Shown piece by piece: positions 1 to 6,708 of a DNA stretch of 38,406 nucleotides (position 1 is the stretch's first letter; each line of letters opens with the position of its first letter). The notes below the pieces were generated by a model. The model was not told the DNA's origin, searched no databases, and worked only from the letters and a program-made list of their open reading frames with translations. The DNA is from Desulfoarculaceae bacterium (GTDB taxonomy: Bacteria; Desulfobacterota; Desulfobulbia; Desulfobulbales; Desulfocapsaceae): the NCBI GenBank assembly GCA_019429465.1, contig JAHYIV010000028.1, positions 1 to 38,406 of the forward strand, given 5' to 3'. Both the position numbers and the translations under genes were made by a program.

Positions 1-133
1 CAACTGCTTCGTTGCTGCAAATTATCTCGTCACTGCAGCGTACTCAAGTACGCCTCATTCCTCGAAATTTGCGCGCCTCGCATTTGACGCTTTTTACTTA
101 GCCATCCCAGAAATTGAGTTTTTACGAAACCAT
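1..133 (-). mobile_element. Family 1 inverted-repeat element, copy 1, cut by the window edge
   Basis: These bases are the reverse complement of most of the 179-bp element at 29486-29664. By eye the match is nearly perfect, except that this copy lacks a 24-nt internal segment present in the other. The end carrying ATGGTTTCGTAAAAA (as read on the minus strand) is at 119-133. The opposite end lies beyond the left edge. No coding capacity is visible. It is probably a non-autonomous mobile element, because the second copy has terminal inverted repeats and a target duplication. Confidence 0.8.
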
Positions 134-226
134 TAACCTTGCACAAAGCTCGAGATTACGGTCTTCCTTGACATGCCGACCATGAAGCATATAATGATGC
201 CATGCTCATCTGAAGAACTTTTATTC

Positions 227-255
227 TTGTATTTTGCATAATATTCGCATATTAT
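227..255 (+). promoter_or_regulatory. Sigma-70-like promoter for the lrp/hcy operon
   Basis: TTGTAT at 227-232 and TATTAT at 250-255 are separated by 17 bp, close to the consensus -35 and -10 hexamers. The position would give an untranslated leader of about 40 nt before the ATG at 302. The surrounding DNA is AT-rich. This is inferred from sequence only. Confidence 0.5.
238..255. promoter_or_regulatory. Candidate Lrp/AsnC operator dyad
   Basis: ATAATAT at 238-244 and ATATTAT at 249-255 form a perfect 7-bp dyad around TCGC. The right arm contains the proposed -10 box. Lrp/AsnC proteins commonly autoregulate by binding AT-rich dyads at their own promoters, so repression by the product of the next gene is a reasonable inference. 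Confidence 0.4.
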
Positions 256-301
256 ATGGCAAATGCCCTGATATACAAAATTGTACCTCCAGGAGTTCGC
301 C

Positions 302-826
302 ATGATAACAAATCAACAATCGCACCAATCCTATGACGGTATCGATATGGCAATTTTGTCTCATCTACAGGCAGATTCAACAATTACCAATGCGGAACTT
401 GCCAAGCATATTGGCCTTTCACCCTCTGCCTGCCTGGGACGCACAAAACGTTTAAAAGAGGCCGGTATTATCAAACAGTTTGTCGCGATTGTTGATGAGC
501 AAAAGATCGGCCTTGAGGTTCTGACTTTTGTGTTTGTCTCACTCGACCCCCACAATCGAGAGACCACCGAGGCTTTTCTGGAGAGTATTCGGGCAATCCC
601 CAGTATCATGGAGTGTCACAATATTTCAGGGGTCCACGACTTTCTTCTGAAAATTATTGCCCCTTCTATCAGCGCATACAGGAATTTCGTTATTGATACC
701 TTGATCGAGGTGCCAGGTGTTGGCAAAATCGAGACATCTGTTATTTTAAGCAGTGAAAAACTTTCCTATCAACTCCCCCTTTCCGAGTCAAGACTCTGGA
801 AGGGGGCAGACCAAACGCCCCGGTAA
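302..826 (+). CDS. Lrp/AsnC family transcriptional regulator
   Basis: The protein has 174 residues, the usual size for this family. An N-terminal winged helix-turn-helix spans roughly residues 12-60, with the recognisable stretches AELAKHIGLS and RTKRLKEAGII. A C-terminal RAM ligand-sensing domain follows, rich in alternating strands. I chose the ATG at 302 over a TTG at 281 in the same frame because AGGAG lies 6 nt upstream of the ATG. The gene lies 32 nt ahead of a sulfur-carrier gene in the same direction and probably controls that operon. The ligand is not predictable; an amino acid such as methionine or cysteine would fit the context. Confidence 0.9.
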   Translation: MITNQQSHQSYDGIDMAILSHLQADSTITNAELAKHIGLSPSACLGRTKRLKEAGIIKQFVAIVDEQKIGLEVLTFVFVSLDPHNRETTEAFLESIRAIPSIMECHNISGVHDFLLKIIAPSISAYRNFVIDTLIEVPGVGKIETSVILSSEKLSYQLPLSESRLWKGADQTPR

Positions 827-858
827 AGAACAATAGATCATTTCAAAGGAGTAAAATC

Positions 859-1071
859 ATGCAAATTACCATTAACGGCACTCTTGAAAACATTACAGAA
901 ACCCCGCTGTCCATCGCCCGTTTATTAGAGATCAGAGAGGTCGAGTCTCCGGAAATGGTCTCGGTGCAGCTCAATGGCACCATTGTTGAGCGCGCGCATT
1001 ATGGCGAGGCCACGGTTTCTGATAATGACGAGGTGGATTTTCTCTACTTTATGGGCGGAGGCAGTCACTGA
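859..1071 (+). CDS. hcyS: Ubiquitin-like sulfur carrier protein, HcyS-type (ThiS/MoaD family)
   Basis: This 70-residue beta-grasp protein resembles ThiS. ThiS and MoaD end in Gly-Gly, but here the glycines are followed by extra residues (M65-G-G-G-S-H70). An activation-ready carboxylate therefore needs proteolytic trimming. In Wolinella succinogenes the carrier HcyS is likewise made with an extra C-terminal residue that metallopeptidase HcyD removes. The carrier is then adenylated, thiocarboxylated and used by MetY. All the partner genes follow immediately here. AAAGGAG lies 7 nt before the ATG. The stop overlaps the next start codon by one base (TGATG), implying translational coupling. The HcyS assignment rests on context plus the masked C-terminus. 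Confidence 0.85.
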   Translation: MQITINGTLENITETPLSIARLLEIREVESPEMVSVQLNGTIVERAHYGEATVSDNDEVDFLYFMGGGSH

Positions 1072-2303
1072 TGAAGGGATTCACCACCAAGGCCATCCAT
1101 GGGCCCAGGTCAAAAAAAGACCCCCATGGCTCATTGCGGGTGCCGGTGTACGACAGTGTCGCCTTTGAACATGAGAGTGCCGAGTCGCTCCATGCAACCT
1201 TTGCCGGCCGGAAACCGGCCCATGTCTATTCCCGGATCTCCAATCCGACGGTGGACGACTTTGAACAAAAAATCCGCCTGCTCTCCGGAGGGCTGGCCGC
1301 ACTCGCTGTTTCCTCGGGCATGGCCGCAATCAGCAACACGCTTCTGGCCCTGGGCGGCACAGGCAAGAATGTGGTGACGACCAAGCACCTGTTTGGCAAC
1401 ACCCTGTCATTGTTTGAAAAAACATTTTCATCATGGGGGCTGCAGGTCAGGTATGTGTCCATGACCAATCTGGCTGAGATTGATGCGGCCATGGACAGTG
1501 ACACCTGCGCCCTCTTTCTCGAGAGTATAACAAATCCGCAGTTGGAGATTGCCGACCTGGCCGCGATCAGCGGCATCACCAAAAAACATGGCGTGCCCCT
1601 GGTGCTCGATAACACGGTAACCACGCCCTATCTCTTTAACAGCAGAGAGGCAGGCGTTGATATCGAGATCCTCTCCAGCACGAAATATATCTCGGGCGGG
1701 GCGTCAACTGTAGGCGGCGTGATTATCGACAATGGCAACTTTGACTGGCTGCAGTCGGCAAAGATCAAGGACAGGGCCCGGAAATTTGGACAGCTGGCCT
1801 TTATCAGCGCCCTGCGCCAGGAAGTCTATCGAGACGTTGGCGCCTGTCTTTCGCCGCACAATGCCTTTATGCAGACCCTGGGCCTGGAAACACTGGGGTT
1901 GCGGATCGACAAAAGCTGCCGGAATGCCCTGCAGCTGGCCACGTTCCTGCAGCACAGTCCCAAGGTGCGGGCCGTGCACTATCCGGGCCTTGCCGACTCA
2001 CCGTTTCATGCAATCGCCAGCCGCCAGTTTGGCGGCAAGTACGGCGGGATTCTCACCTTTGACATGGACAGTGTCGCGGAGTGTTTTACCTTGATGAATG
2101 CCCTGCAGGTGATCAGGCGGGCCACCAATATCAATGACAACAAAACACTCATCCTGCACCCTGCCTCCACAATTTTTGCCGAGTACAGCGACGAAGAAAA
2201 AGTGGTGATGGCCGTACGGCCGACGATGCTGCGTTTGTCAGTCGGCATTGAAGACCAGGAAGATCTACAAGAAGACTTGCAAAGGGGGCTTGATTCACTA
2301 TGA
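1071..2303 (+). CDS. metY: O-acetylhomoserine sulfhydrylase, Cys/Met metabolism PLP enzyme
   Basis: This 410-residue enzyme of the Cys/Met-metabolism PLP family shows SGMAAI near residue 82, the pyridine-binding Asp in LVLDNT (D180) and the PLP lysine in SSTKYISGG (K205). It should replace the acetyl group of O-acetylhomoserine with sulfur to make homocysteine. The thiocarboxylate of the carrier encoded just upstream is the likely sulfur donor, as in Wolinella MetY. Cystathionine synthase or lyase activity cannot be excluded from motifs alone, but the gene neighbours favour sulfhydrylation. Its end overlaps the next gene by 4 nt. Confidence 0.88.
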   Translation: MKGFTTKAIHGPRSKKDPHGSLRVPVYDSVAFEHESAESLHATFAGRKPAHVYSRISNPTVDDFEQKIRLLSGGLAALAVSSGMAAISNTLLALGGTGKNVVTTKHLFGNTLSLFEKTFSSWGLQVRYVSMTNLAEIDAAMDSDTCALFLESITNPQLEIADLAAISGITKKHGVPLVLDNTVTTPYLFNSREAGVDIEILSSTKYISGGASTVGGVIIDNGNFDWLQSAKIKDRARKFGQLAFISALRQEVYRDVGACLSPHNAFMQTLGLETLGLRIDKSCRNALQLATFLQHSPKVRAVHYPGLADSPFHAIASRQFGGKYGGILTFDMDSVAECFTLMNALQVIRRATNINDNKTLILHPASTIFAEYSDEEKVVMAVRPTMLRLSVGIEDQEDLQEDLQRGLDSL

Positions 2304-3115
2304 TTGATTTTAGCGAGGAACAACTCGAACGTTACAGCAGACACATCCTGCTCCATGATGTGGGGGTTGAGGGACAGGAAAAACTGCTGCAGGCCAGGGT
2401 GTTGATCGTAGGCGCCGGCGGTCTGGGCTGTCCGATTGGCCTTTATCTGGCCGCGGCAGGCGTCGGCACCATCGGCATCGTGGACTCCGACACCGTCGAC
2501 CTCTCCAACCTGCAGCGCCAGATTGCTCATTTCACCAAGGATATCGGGATGTCAAAGGTCGAGTCGGCCAAGGAGAAAATGCTGGCCATCAACCCGGAGC
2601 TGACGGTTATCACCCATCAGGTTCATTTGCAGGCGAGCAATATCCGGGAAATAATCAGGGGTTATGATTTCGTCCTCGACGGAACAGATAACTTCCCGAC
2701 CAAATTCCTGGTCAATGATGCCTGTGTGATGGAAAATATCCCCCTGTCGCACGGCGGCATCCTGCGCTTTGACGGCCAGACCATGACCATTGTCCCTGGC
2801 CGGTCGACCTGCTACCGCTGTACCTTTAAAGCACCCCCGCCACCCGATGCGGTGCCGACCTGTTCCCAGGCCGGGGTGCTGGGGGCCGTTGCCGGAATGC
2901 TCGGCACTATCCAGGCGGCAGAAGCGCTGAAGTATATCACCGGCGTGGGAACCCTGCTGACCGACACCCTGCTGACCTTTAATGCCAAGACCATGGATTT
3001 CAGAAAAATAAAATTACACCGACAGGCCAACTGCCCGATCTGTGGTGAAAAGCCAACGATCACCGAGCTCTTTGACGCCGAGCAGGCGGCCTGTGACTTG
3101 AAATGTTCATTTTGA
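2300..3115 (+). CDS. hcyF: E1-like adenylyltransferase for the sulfur carrier (ThiF/MoeB family)
   Basis: This 271-residue protein of the ThiF/MoeB/HesA family adenylates the C-terminal glycine of a ubiquitin-like carrier. It has the nucleotide loop GAGGLG (residues 38-43), the R73 region in SNLQRQ, two CxxC pairs for structural zinc (C171/C174 and C245/C248), and a candidate catalytic cysteine, C188, in PTCSQAGV. There is no C-terminal rhodanese domain, so sulfur must come from another protein or from free sulfide. It overlaps metY by 4 nt. It could also serve thiamine or molybdopterin synthesis, but its place inside this operon argues for the homocysteine pathway. Confidence 0.88.
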   Translation: MIDFSEEQLERYSRHILLHDVGVEGQEKLLQARVLIVGAGGLGCPIGLYLAAAGVGTIGIVDSDTVDLSNLQRQIAHFTKDIGMSKVESAKEKMLAINPELTVITHQVHLQASNIREIIRGYDFVLDGTDNFPTKFLVNDACVMENIPLSHGGILRFDGQTMTIVPGRSTCYRCTFKAPPPPDAVPTCSQAGVLGAVAGMLGTIQAAEALKYITGVGTLLTDTLLTFNAKTMDFRKIKLHRQANCPICGEKPTITELFDAEQAACDLKCSF

Positions 3116-3171
3116 TACGGGATCATTGCCTTACGGAAATTATTTTTCAAAATCACAGGAAGGAATAAGCG

Positions 3172-3582
3172 ATGCTGCAGATAAGTAAAAATGTCTTCGA
3201 GTTGATCACTCAACACGCTCAAAAAGGATTGCCCCATGAGGTGTGCGGCTACCTGGCGGCAAAAGACGGCAGGATTATTGCCCATTATGAACTCACCAAT
3301 ATGGATGCCTCAGCCGATCACTTCAGCATGAAGCCCGAGGAACAATTCGCCGCCGTCAAGGATATGCGCCGGAAGGGGCTCAAGCTGGCGGCCTCCTATC
3401 ACAGCCATCCGGAAACCCCGGCGCGGCCTTCCGAGGAAGACATCAAGCTGGCCTATGATCCGGAGATCAGCTATGTGATCATATCCATGGCGGAACGCGA
3501 GCCTGACATCAAATCATTTCGCATCCAGAAGAAGGAAGTGATTGTCGAAGGCATTGAGATTTTCAACGACGGTGAAAACTGA
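3172..3582 (+). CDS. hcyD: JAMM/Mov34-type metallopeptidase, HcyD-like
   Basis: This 136-residue JAMM-fold peptidase has an intact zinc-site pattern: E23 in PHEVCGY, then H77-S-H79-P, S87 and D90, which fits HxHx(7)Sx(2)D. Related bacterial enzymes cleave after the Gly-Gly of ubiquitin-like carriers. In the Wolinella pathway HcyD first removes the residue masking the carrier, then hydrolyses the carrier-homocysteine adduct. The extra S-H after the glycines of the upstream carrier is an obvious substrate. A 56-nt spacer separates it from hcyF. Confidence 0.87.
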   Translation: MLQISKNVFELITQHAQKGLPHEVCGYLAAKDGRIIAHYELTNMDASADHFSMKPEEQFAAVKDMRRKGLKLAASYHSHPETPARPSEEDIKLAYDPEISYVIISMAEREPDIKSFRIQKKEVIVEGIEIFNDGEN

Positions 3583-3596
3583 AAAGGGTGGGAAAA

Positions 3597-3830
3597 ATGA
3601 CAAAAGCAGACGCAGTAAAAGATTGCCGCCATGTTGGCTGCCCCATGAATATGGTTTACGCCAAGGTTGCCCTGTCAAAACTCCAGTCAGGCCAGATACT
3701 CGAATTAATCCTTGATGATGGTCCGCCGATAAACAATGTCCCGGGGTCCGTCCAAAAAGAGGGGCATACAATTTTAGAAAAAAACCGGCTCGATGATGGC
3801 GCCTGGCAGTTGCTGATCAAGAAGGCTTAG
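3597..3830 (+). CDS. TusA-family sulfurtransferase
   Basis: This 77-residue protein has the TusA signature: Cys-Pro in VGCPMN (C15), the conserved LSKLQSGQ segment, and an EGHTIL motif near the middle. TusA proteins carry persulfide sulfur between enzymes. Here it may deliver sulfur to the adenylated carrier, a role filled by sulfite-reductase-derived sulfide in the Wolinella system (inference). I prefer the ATG at 3597 over an in-frame GTG at 3588, because the G-rich stretch before it could act as a ribosome site. The final codon GCT and stop TAG adjoin a family 2 element, and the stop lies inside that element's 5-bp target duplication. Confidence 0.8.
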   Translation: MTKADAVKDCRHVGCPMNMVYAKVALSKLQSGQILELILDDGPPINNVPGSVQKEGHTILEKNRLDDGAWQLLIKKA

Positions 3831-3940
3831 GAGCCGTTACGAAATAACAAGGCCATATCTGTCAATTTCCGTTACGGCTCCCTGTATGCCGCTTATGCCG
3901 CTCCGGGCACTTAGATGGCCATGTTGTTTTTTTACAGCGG
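3831..3940 (+). mobile_element. Family 2 inverted-repeat element, copy A (target duplication CTTAG)
   Basis: The left end is GAGCCGTTACGAAATAAC. The right end, read in reverse, is CCGCTGTAAAAAAACAAC, an imperfect terminal inverted repeat, and both ends continue into ACAAGGCCAT / ACATGGCCAT. CTTAG occurs on both sides (3826-3830 and 3941-3945), which looks like a 5-bp target-site duplication. The left CTTAG contains the TAG stop of the tusA-like gene. An internal dyad (GAGCCGT...ACGGCTC) could fold as a hairpin downstream of the operon. No open reading frame is present. Confidence 0.75.
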
Positions 3941-4052
3941 CTTAGACGTCCTCTCACCAGAATTGAGACAAGGGGTGGGGGCATACGGTCATCATCAGGA
4001 CAAAACCCGAGTCGACTGAGCATGTCAACGACCAAGAGCAGGGAGGTATTAA

Positions 4053-4976
4053 ATGAATATAATCCCAGAATTCTTCAGCGAGTTTACCTGGGATATCGTG
4101 GTAAAGACTGGGCTACGAGTCTGTATCCTTCTTCTTTTTTCCTGGATGGCGATGAAGCTGCTGCAAAGATTTCTTCGTCACCTTGAAATTCATTTAACAA
4201 ATAAAAGCATGGCAGAGGGAGAACCACCCTCGGAATCCGCAAAACGTATCGGCACCATTGTTCGTTTGCTACGGCAAGCCTGCCTGCTAACCTTGTGGCT
4301 TACAGTTGGCTTAGTGATTTTAAAAGAATTTGGCGTTGAAGTGGGGCCAATTATTGCCAGTGCCGGCATCGTTGGCCTTGCCGTTGGTTTTGGCGCCCAG
4401 AACCTGGTTCGTGATATTATTGCCGGTTTTTTTATGATTCTGGAAAACCAGATACGCGTTGGTGACGTTGCCATTCTCAATGGGACAGGCGGTCTCGTCG
4501 AAGAAATCAATTTCCGCACGACTGTTCTTCGAGACCAAGGTGGTGCCGTACACACCTTTCCCAATGGCACAATAACCACCTTAAGTAATTTAACGAACGA
4601 CTGGTCCGCCTATGTTTTTGAAATAGGAGTTGCCTATAAGGAAGATACCGATCATGTCATCGAGGTCATGCAAGAGGTCGGTAAAACAATGCGAGAGGAT
4701 AAAAAGTTTGCCAACCTCATGCTCGAAGATCTCGATATTTTTGGAGTCGACAAGTTTGATGACTCTTCTGTCATCATTAAAGGAAGGATCAAAACAAAAC
4801 CAATCCGGCAATGGGTAGTGGGACGGGAATTCTTGCGAAGAATCAAATATGCCTTTGATAAAAACCATATCGAAATACCTTTTCCCCATCGGTCAATATA
4901 TTTTGGAGAGGACAGCAAGCCCTTCAACTTGAACGTAGTGGCAAAAACGCAGGATCATGACAAGACAACTGACTGA
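4053..4976 (+). CDS. MscS-family mechanosensitive ion channel
   Basis: This 307-residue small-conductance channel protein is about the length of E. coli MscS. Hydrophobic helices lie near residues 15-37 and 73-92, followed by the pore-lining helix, seen as AGIVGLAVGFGAQ (104-116). The hallmark NLVRDIIAGFF follows at 117-127. The C-terminal half forms the cytoplasmic beta and alpha/beta cage. It would open on membrane tension and release solutes after hypo-osmotic shock, which fits a cell that makes sucrose as a solute. GGGAGG lies 6 nt before the start. Confidence 0.92.
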   Translation: MNIIPEFFSEFTWDIVVKTGLRVCILLLFSWMAMKLLQRFLRHLEIHLTNKSMAEGEPPSESAKRIGTIVRLLRQACLLTLWLTVGLVILKEFGVEVGPIIASAGIVGLAVGFGAQNLVRDIIAGFFMILENQIRVGDVAILNGTGGLVEEINFRTTVLRDQGGAVHTFPNGTITTLSNLTNDWSAYVFEIGVAYKEDTDHVIEVMQEVGKTMREDKKFANLMLEDLDIFGVDKFDDSSVIIKGRIKTKPIRQWVVGREFLRRIKYAFDKNHIEIPFPHRSIYFGEDSKPFNLNVVAKTQDHDKTTD

Positions 4977-5176
4977 ATTAATTCGTATTCTTCATACAGC
5001 CAAACCAGCTCCGGGCAAGAACGGTCGTGGTCATTAAAGATGTCAGCCCGAGCCTCGATCTTCTGCCAGTTGTTCTCCACCGGCTCAGCGGCCCTTTCTG
5101 TGGCCTTGTCGATCCAGACGCGGATCTGGCGCTCCGCCACCTCCCTTCGAAAACGGGATCGATTTATTTCTGCCAA
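4955..5176 (-). pseudogene. Possible remnant of an unidentified protein gene
   Basis: A 73-codon minus-strand frame encodes a charged, tryptophan-containing sequence (for example NNWQKIEARADIF and ELVWLYEEYELI) that looks protein-like rather than random. It begins at a TTG without a convincing ribosome site and runs into the tail of the mscS gene. I do not recognise a family. It could be the C-terminal relic of a lost gene, or chance. Confidence 0.25.
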
Positions 5177-5279
5177 CCCTTGCAGCCCAGCTGAAGCCCC
5201 CCTTTTTTTCCATATGTCTTGTTCTTCCTATATCGAACGATATAGAAAAATGTTCCTCAGGGTATATTCACCCTCACCC

Positions 5280-5395
5280 TACTCTCTTCTATGATTGATT
5301 CATAATGAGAGAAGATGTTGCCCTGAGGGATTTGAGCGCTGGGGTGCAAGTTGCTTCCAGGGTAGCGAAAGCTCAACCAGGAAAGAGGCGTTTTC
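5280..5395 (+). promoter_or_regulatory. Possible structured leader of the PilZ gene
   Basis: The leader can fold: TTGAGC near 5330 pairs with GCTCAA near 5371, enclosing a CTGG...CCAG stem, and GCGAAAGC forms a GNRA-type tetraloop. AAGAGG ahead of the ATG at 5396 is the probable ribosome site. I compared it from memory with c-di-GMP (GEMM) and other riboswitch consensus sequences and found no match. The upstream part, 4977-5280, has no gene beyond the weak minus-strand frame listed separately. Confidence 0.25.
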
Positions 5396-5709
5396 ATGAA
5401 TTTTCGCAGGCAGCGGAAGGAAATGCGCTACCAGGATGAAATTCCCCTCGAGGTCAAACAGGGTATGGGCTGTACCCGGAACTTCAGCACCAGCGGCCTC
5501 TATTTTGTAACCGACCAGGGGCTTACCATTGGCGAACAGCTCGAGGTGATCTGCTCGAACATACCGGACAGGGATCTGGGTACCGGCTCCGCTACCAGGG
5601 TGAAGTGATGCGGGTGGAACCCCAGGAAAAAAAGATCGGTATCGCCTTCGCCATTACCTCCCACTGCTTCGACCAGACGGCACGATGGCTGAGGCGTAAG
5701 CGGGAATGA
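5396..5709 (+). pseudogene. PilZ-domain protein, apparently frameshifted
   Basis: The first frame (5396-5608) gives the PilZ c-di-GMP signature: an arginine-rich start (FRRQRKEMRY) followed by TRNFSTSGLYF, the N/DxSxxG motif. It then stops after LGTGSATRVK. A second frame ending at 5709 continues the domain with YRLRYQGEVMRVEP and KIGIAFAI, typical of the PilZ C-terminal strands. The switch falls near 5565-5590, around GGGATCTGGG. Either the gene is broken, the assembly has an indel, or programmed frameshifting occurs. An intact product would be about 104 residues and could be a pilus or motility adaptor. Confidence 0.7.
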
Positions 5710-5808
5710 AGTGAACTGATATCCAATCAACGCCGGAGTGAGCGGCACAAAGGATAAAGCAACTTTTTTCTGTAAATTCACATTTCCCTCGGTTCTTCGT
5801 ATGCTGGC

Positions 5809-5890
5809 AGCAGTGCCGGATGGGAAGGTCAAGGCAGCGAGGCACGAGCGCCCGAAGGGCTTGGCCTTGACCTTCCCATCCGGCACTGCT
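5809..5890. repeat. Long perfect palindromic element
   Basis: A perfect 27-bp inverted repeat (5809-5835 and 5864-5890) begins AGCAGTGCCGGATGGGAAGG and flanks a 28-nt centre that contains a nested GCCC-GAA-GGGC hairpin at 5850-5860. No T-run follows on either strand, so it is not a standard terminator. It lies between the PilZ gene and the convergent exonuclease gene. The rest of the gap 5710-6019 shows no gene. Confidence 0.85.
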
Positions 5891-6019
5891 TGACCTGTTT
5901 TACTCCTTTTGGTAGTTGTGAATATTGAGAACCGAAAGGATAAACAATGGCCTGCTTTTGCCAAGCCTGATTTGAATTTACAGAAAAGATGCTACACTAA
6001 CGGGTCACAACACAACACA

Positions 6020-6637
6020 TCAGGGTACGCATCCCTGGGCAAAGAGCGCCTGCGCCCTGGCCCTGGAAATCCGGGAGAGTTTCTGGAGTGCCTCCAGGGA
6101 CAGCTCGGACAGACCGGAGAGCCTTTTCACATCCTCAATCATTGCCAGCCACAGACGGGCGGTCATCTCGGCATCGGCTGCGGCCCGATGGAAGACGCCG
6201 TCGACATACAGCTTTTTATAGCGGATCAGGGCCTCCAGTTTATGAGTTGAGAGATGGGGATAGATTCGCCGCGCGGTCAGGAGGGTACAGACGACTTCAT
6301 TCGTTCTGACCCTGTTGATACGGGCCAGCTCACCATCAAGGAACCTGACATCAAAGGTGGCATTATGGGCCACCAGAGGATACCCGCCGATAAAGTCAGC
6401 AAATCCGGCCATGACATCAGCGCAGCCAGGGGCGCTCCGCACCATCGCAGTGGAAATTCCTGTAAGCCCCTCGATGAAGGGGTTTACGGGAATCCCTGGG
6501 TTCATCAGGCTGTGAAAGCGATCAATGACCCTGTGGTTGTCAACCAGCACGGCGCCGATCTCAATGGCGCGATCCCCCTGTCGGGGTGACAGACCTGTTG
6601 TCTCAAAATCGAAAACGATGACCGGGAAATTACCCAT
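6020..6637 (-). CDS. DnaQ-like DEDDh 3'-5' exonuclease
   Basis: This 205-residue protein has the full DEDDh set: D10 and E12 in VFDFETTG, D96 in HNATFD, then H150 and D155 in HRAAADAE. These bind two metals for 3'-5' hydrolysis of nucleic acid. It resembles the proofreading epsilon subunit of DNA polymerase III but could also be a stand-alone exonuclease. It starts at the ATG at 6637, with GGAGG about 11 nt upstream. It is codirectional with the exporter gene upstream. Confidence 0.88.
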   Translation of the reverse strand: MGNFPVIVFDFETTGLSPRQGDRAIEIGAVLVDNHRVIDRFHSLMNPGIPVNPFIEGLTGISTAMVRSAPGCADVMAGFADFIGGYPLVAHNATFDVRFLDGELARINRVRTNEVVCTLLTARRIYPHLSTHKLEALIRYKKLYVDGVFHRAAADAEMTARLWLAMIEDVKRLSGLSELSLEALQKLSRISRARAQALFAQGCVP

Positions 6638-6708
6638 GAATTAATGCACCCTCCAGGCAGCAGACCCTGCTGCTGCCCATCTTCTGTAAACTATTACGCC
6701 GATCGAAC

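Noticed and set aside
5280..5395. c-di-GMP riboswitch ahead of the PilZ gene
   Set aside because: The PilZ context made this attractive, but the conserved GEMM core is not present. Only a generic possible structure is reported.
6656..6677. GGCAGCA/TGCTGCC hairpin between the exporter and exonuclease genes
   Set aside because: It is a short 7-bp stem without a T-run, overlapping the exonuclease leader; not enough for a terminator call.
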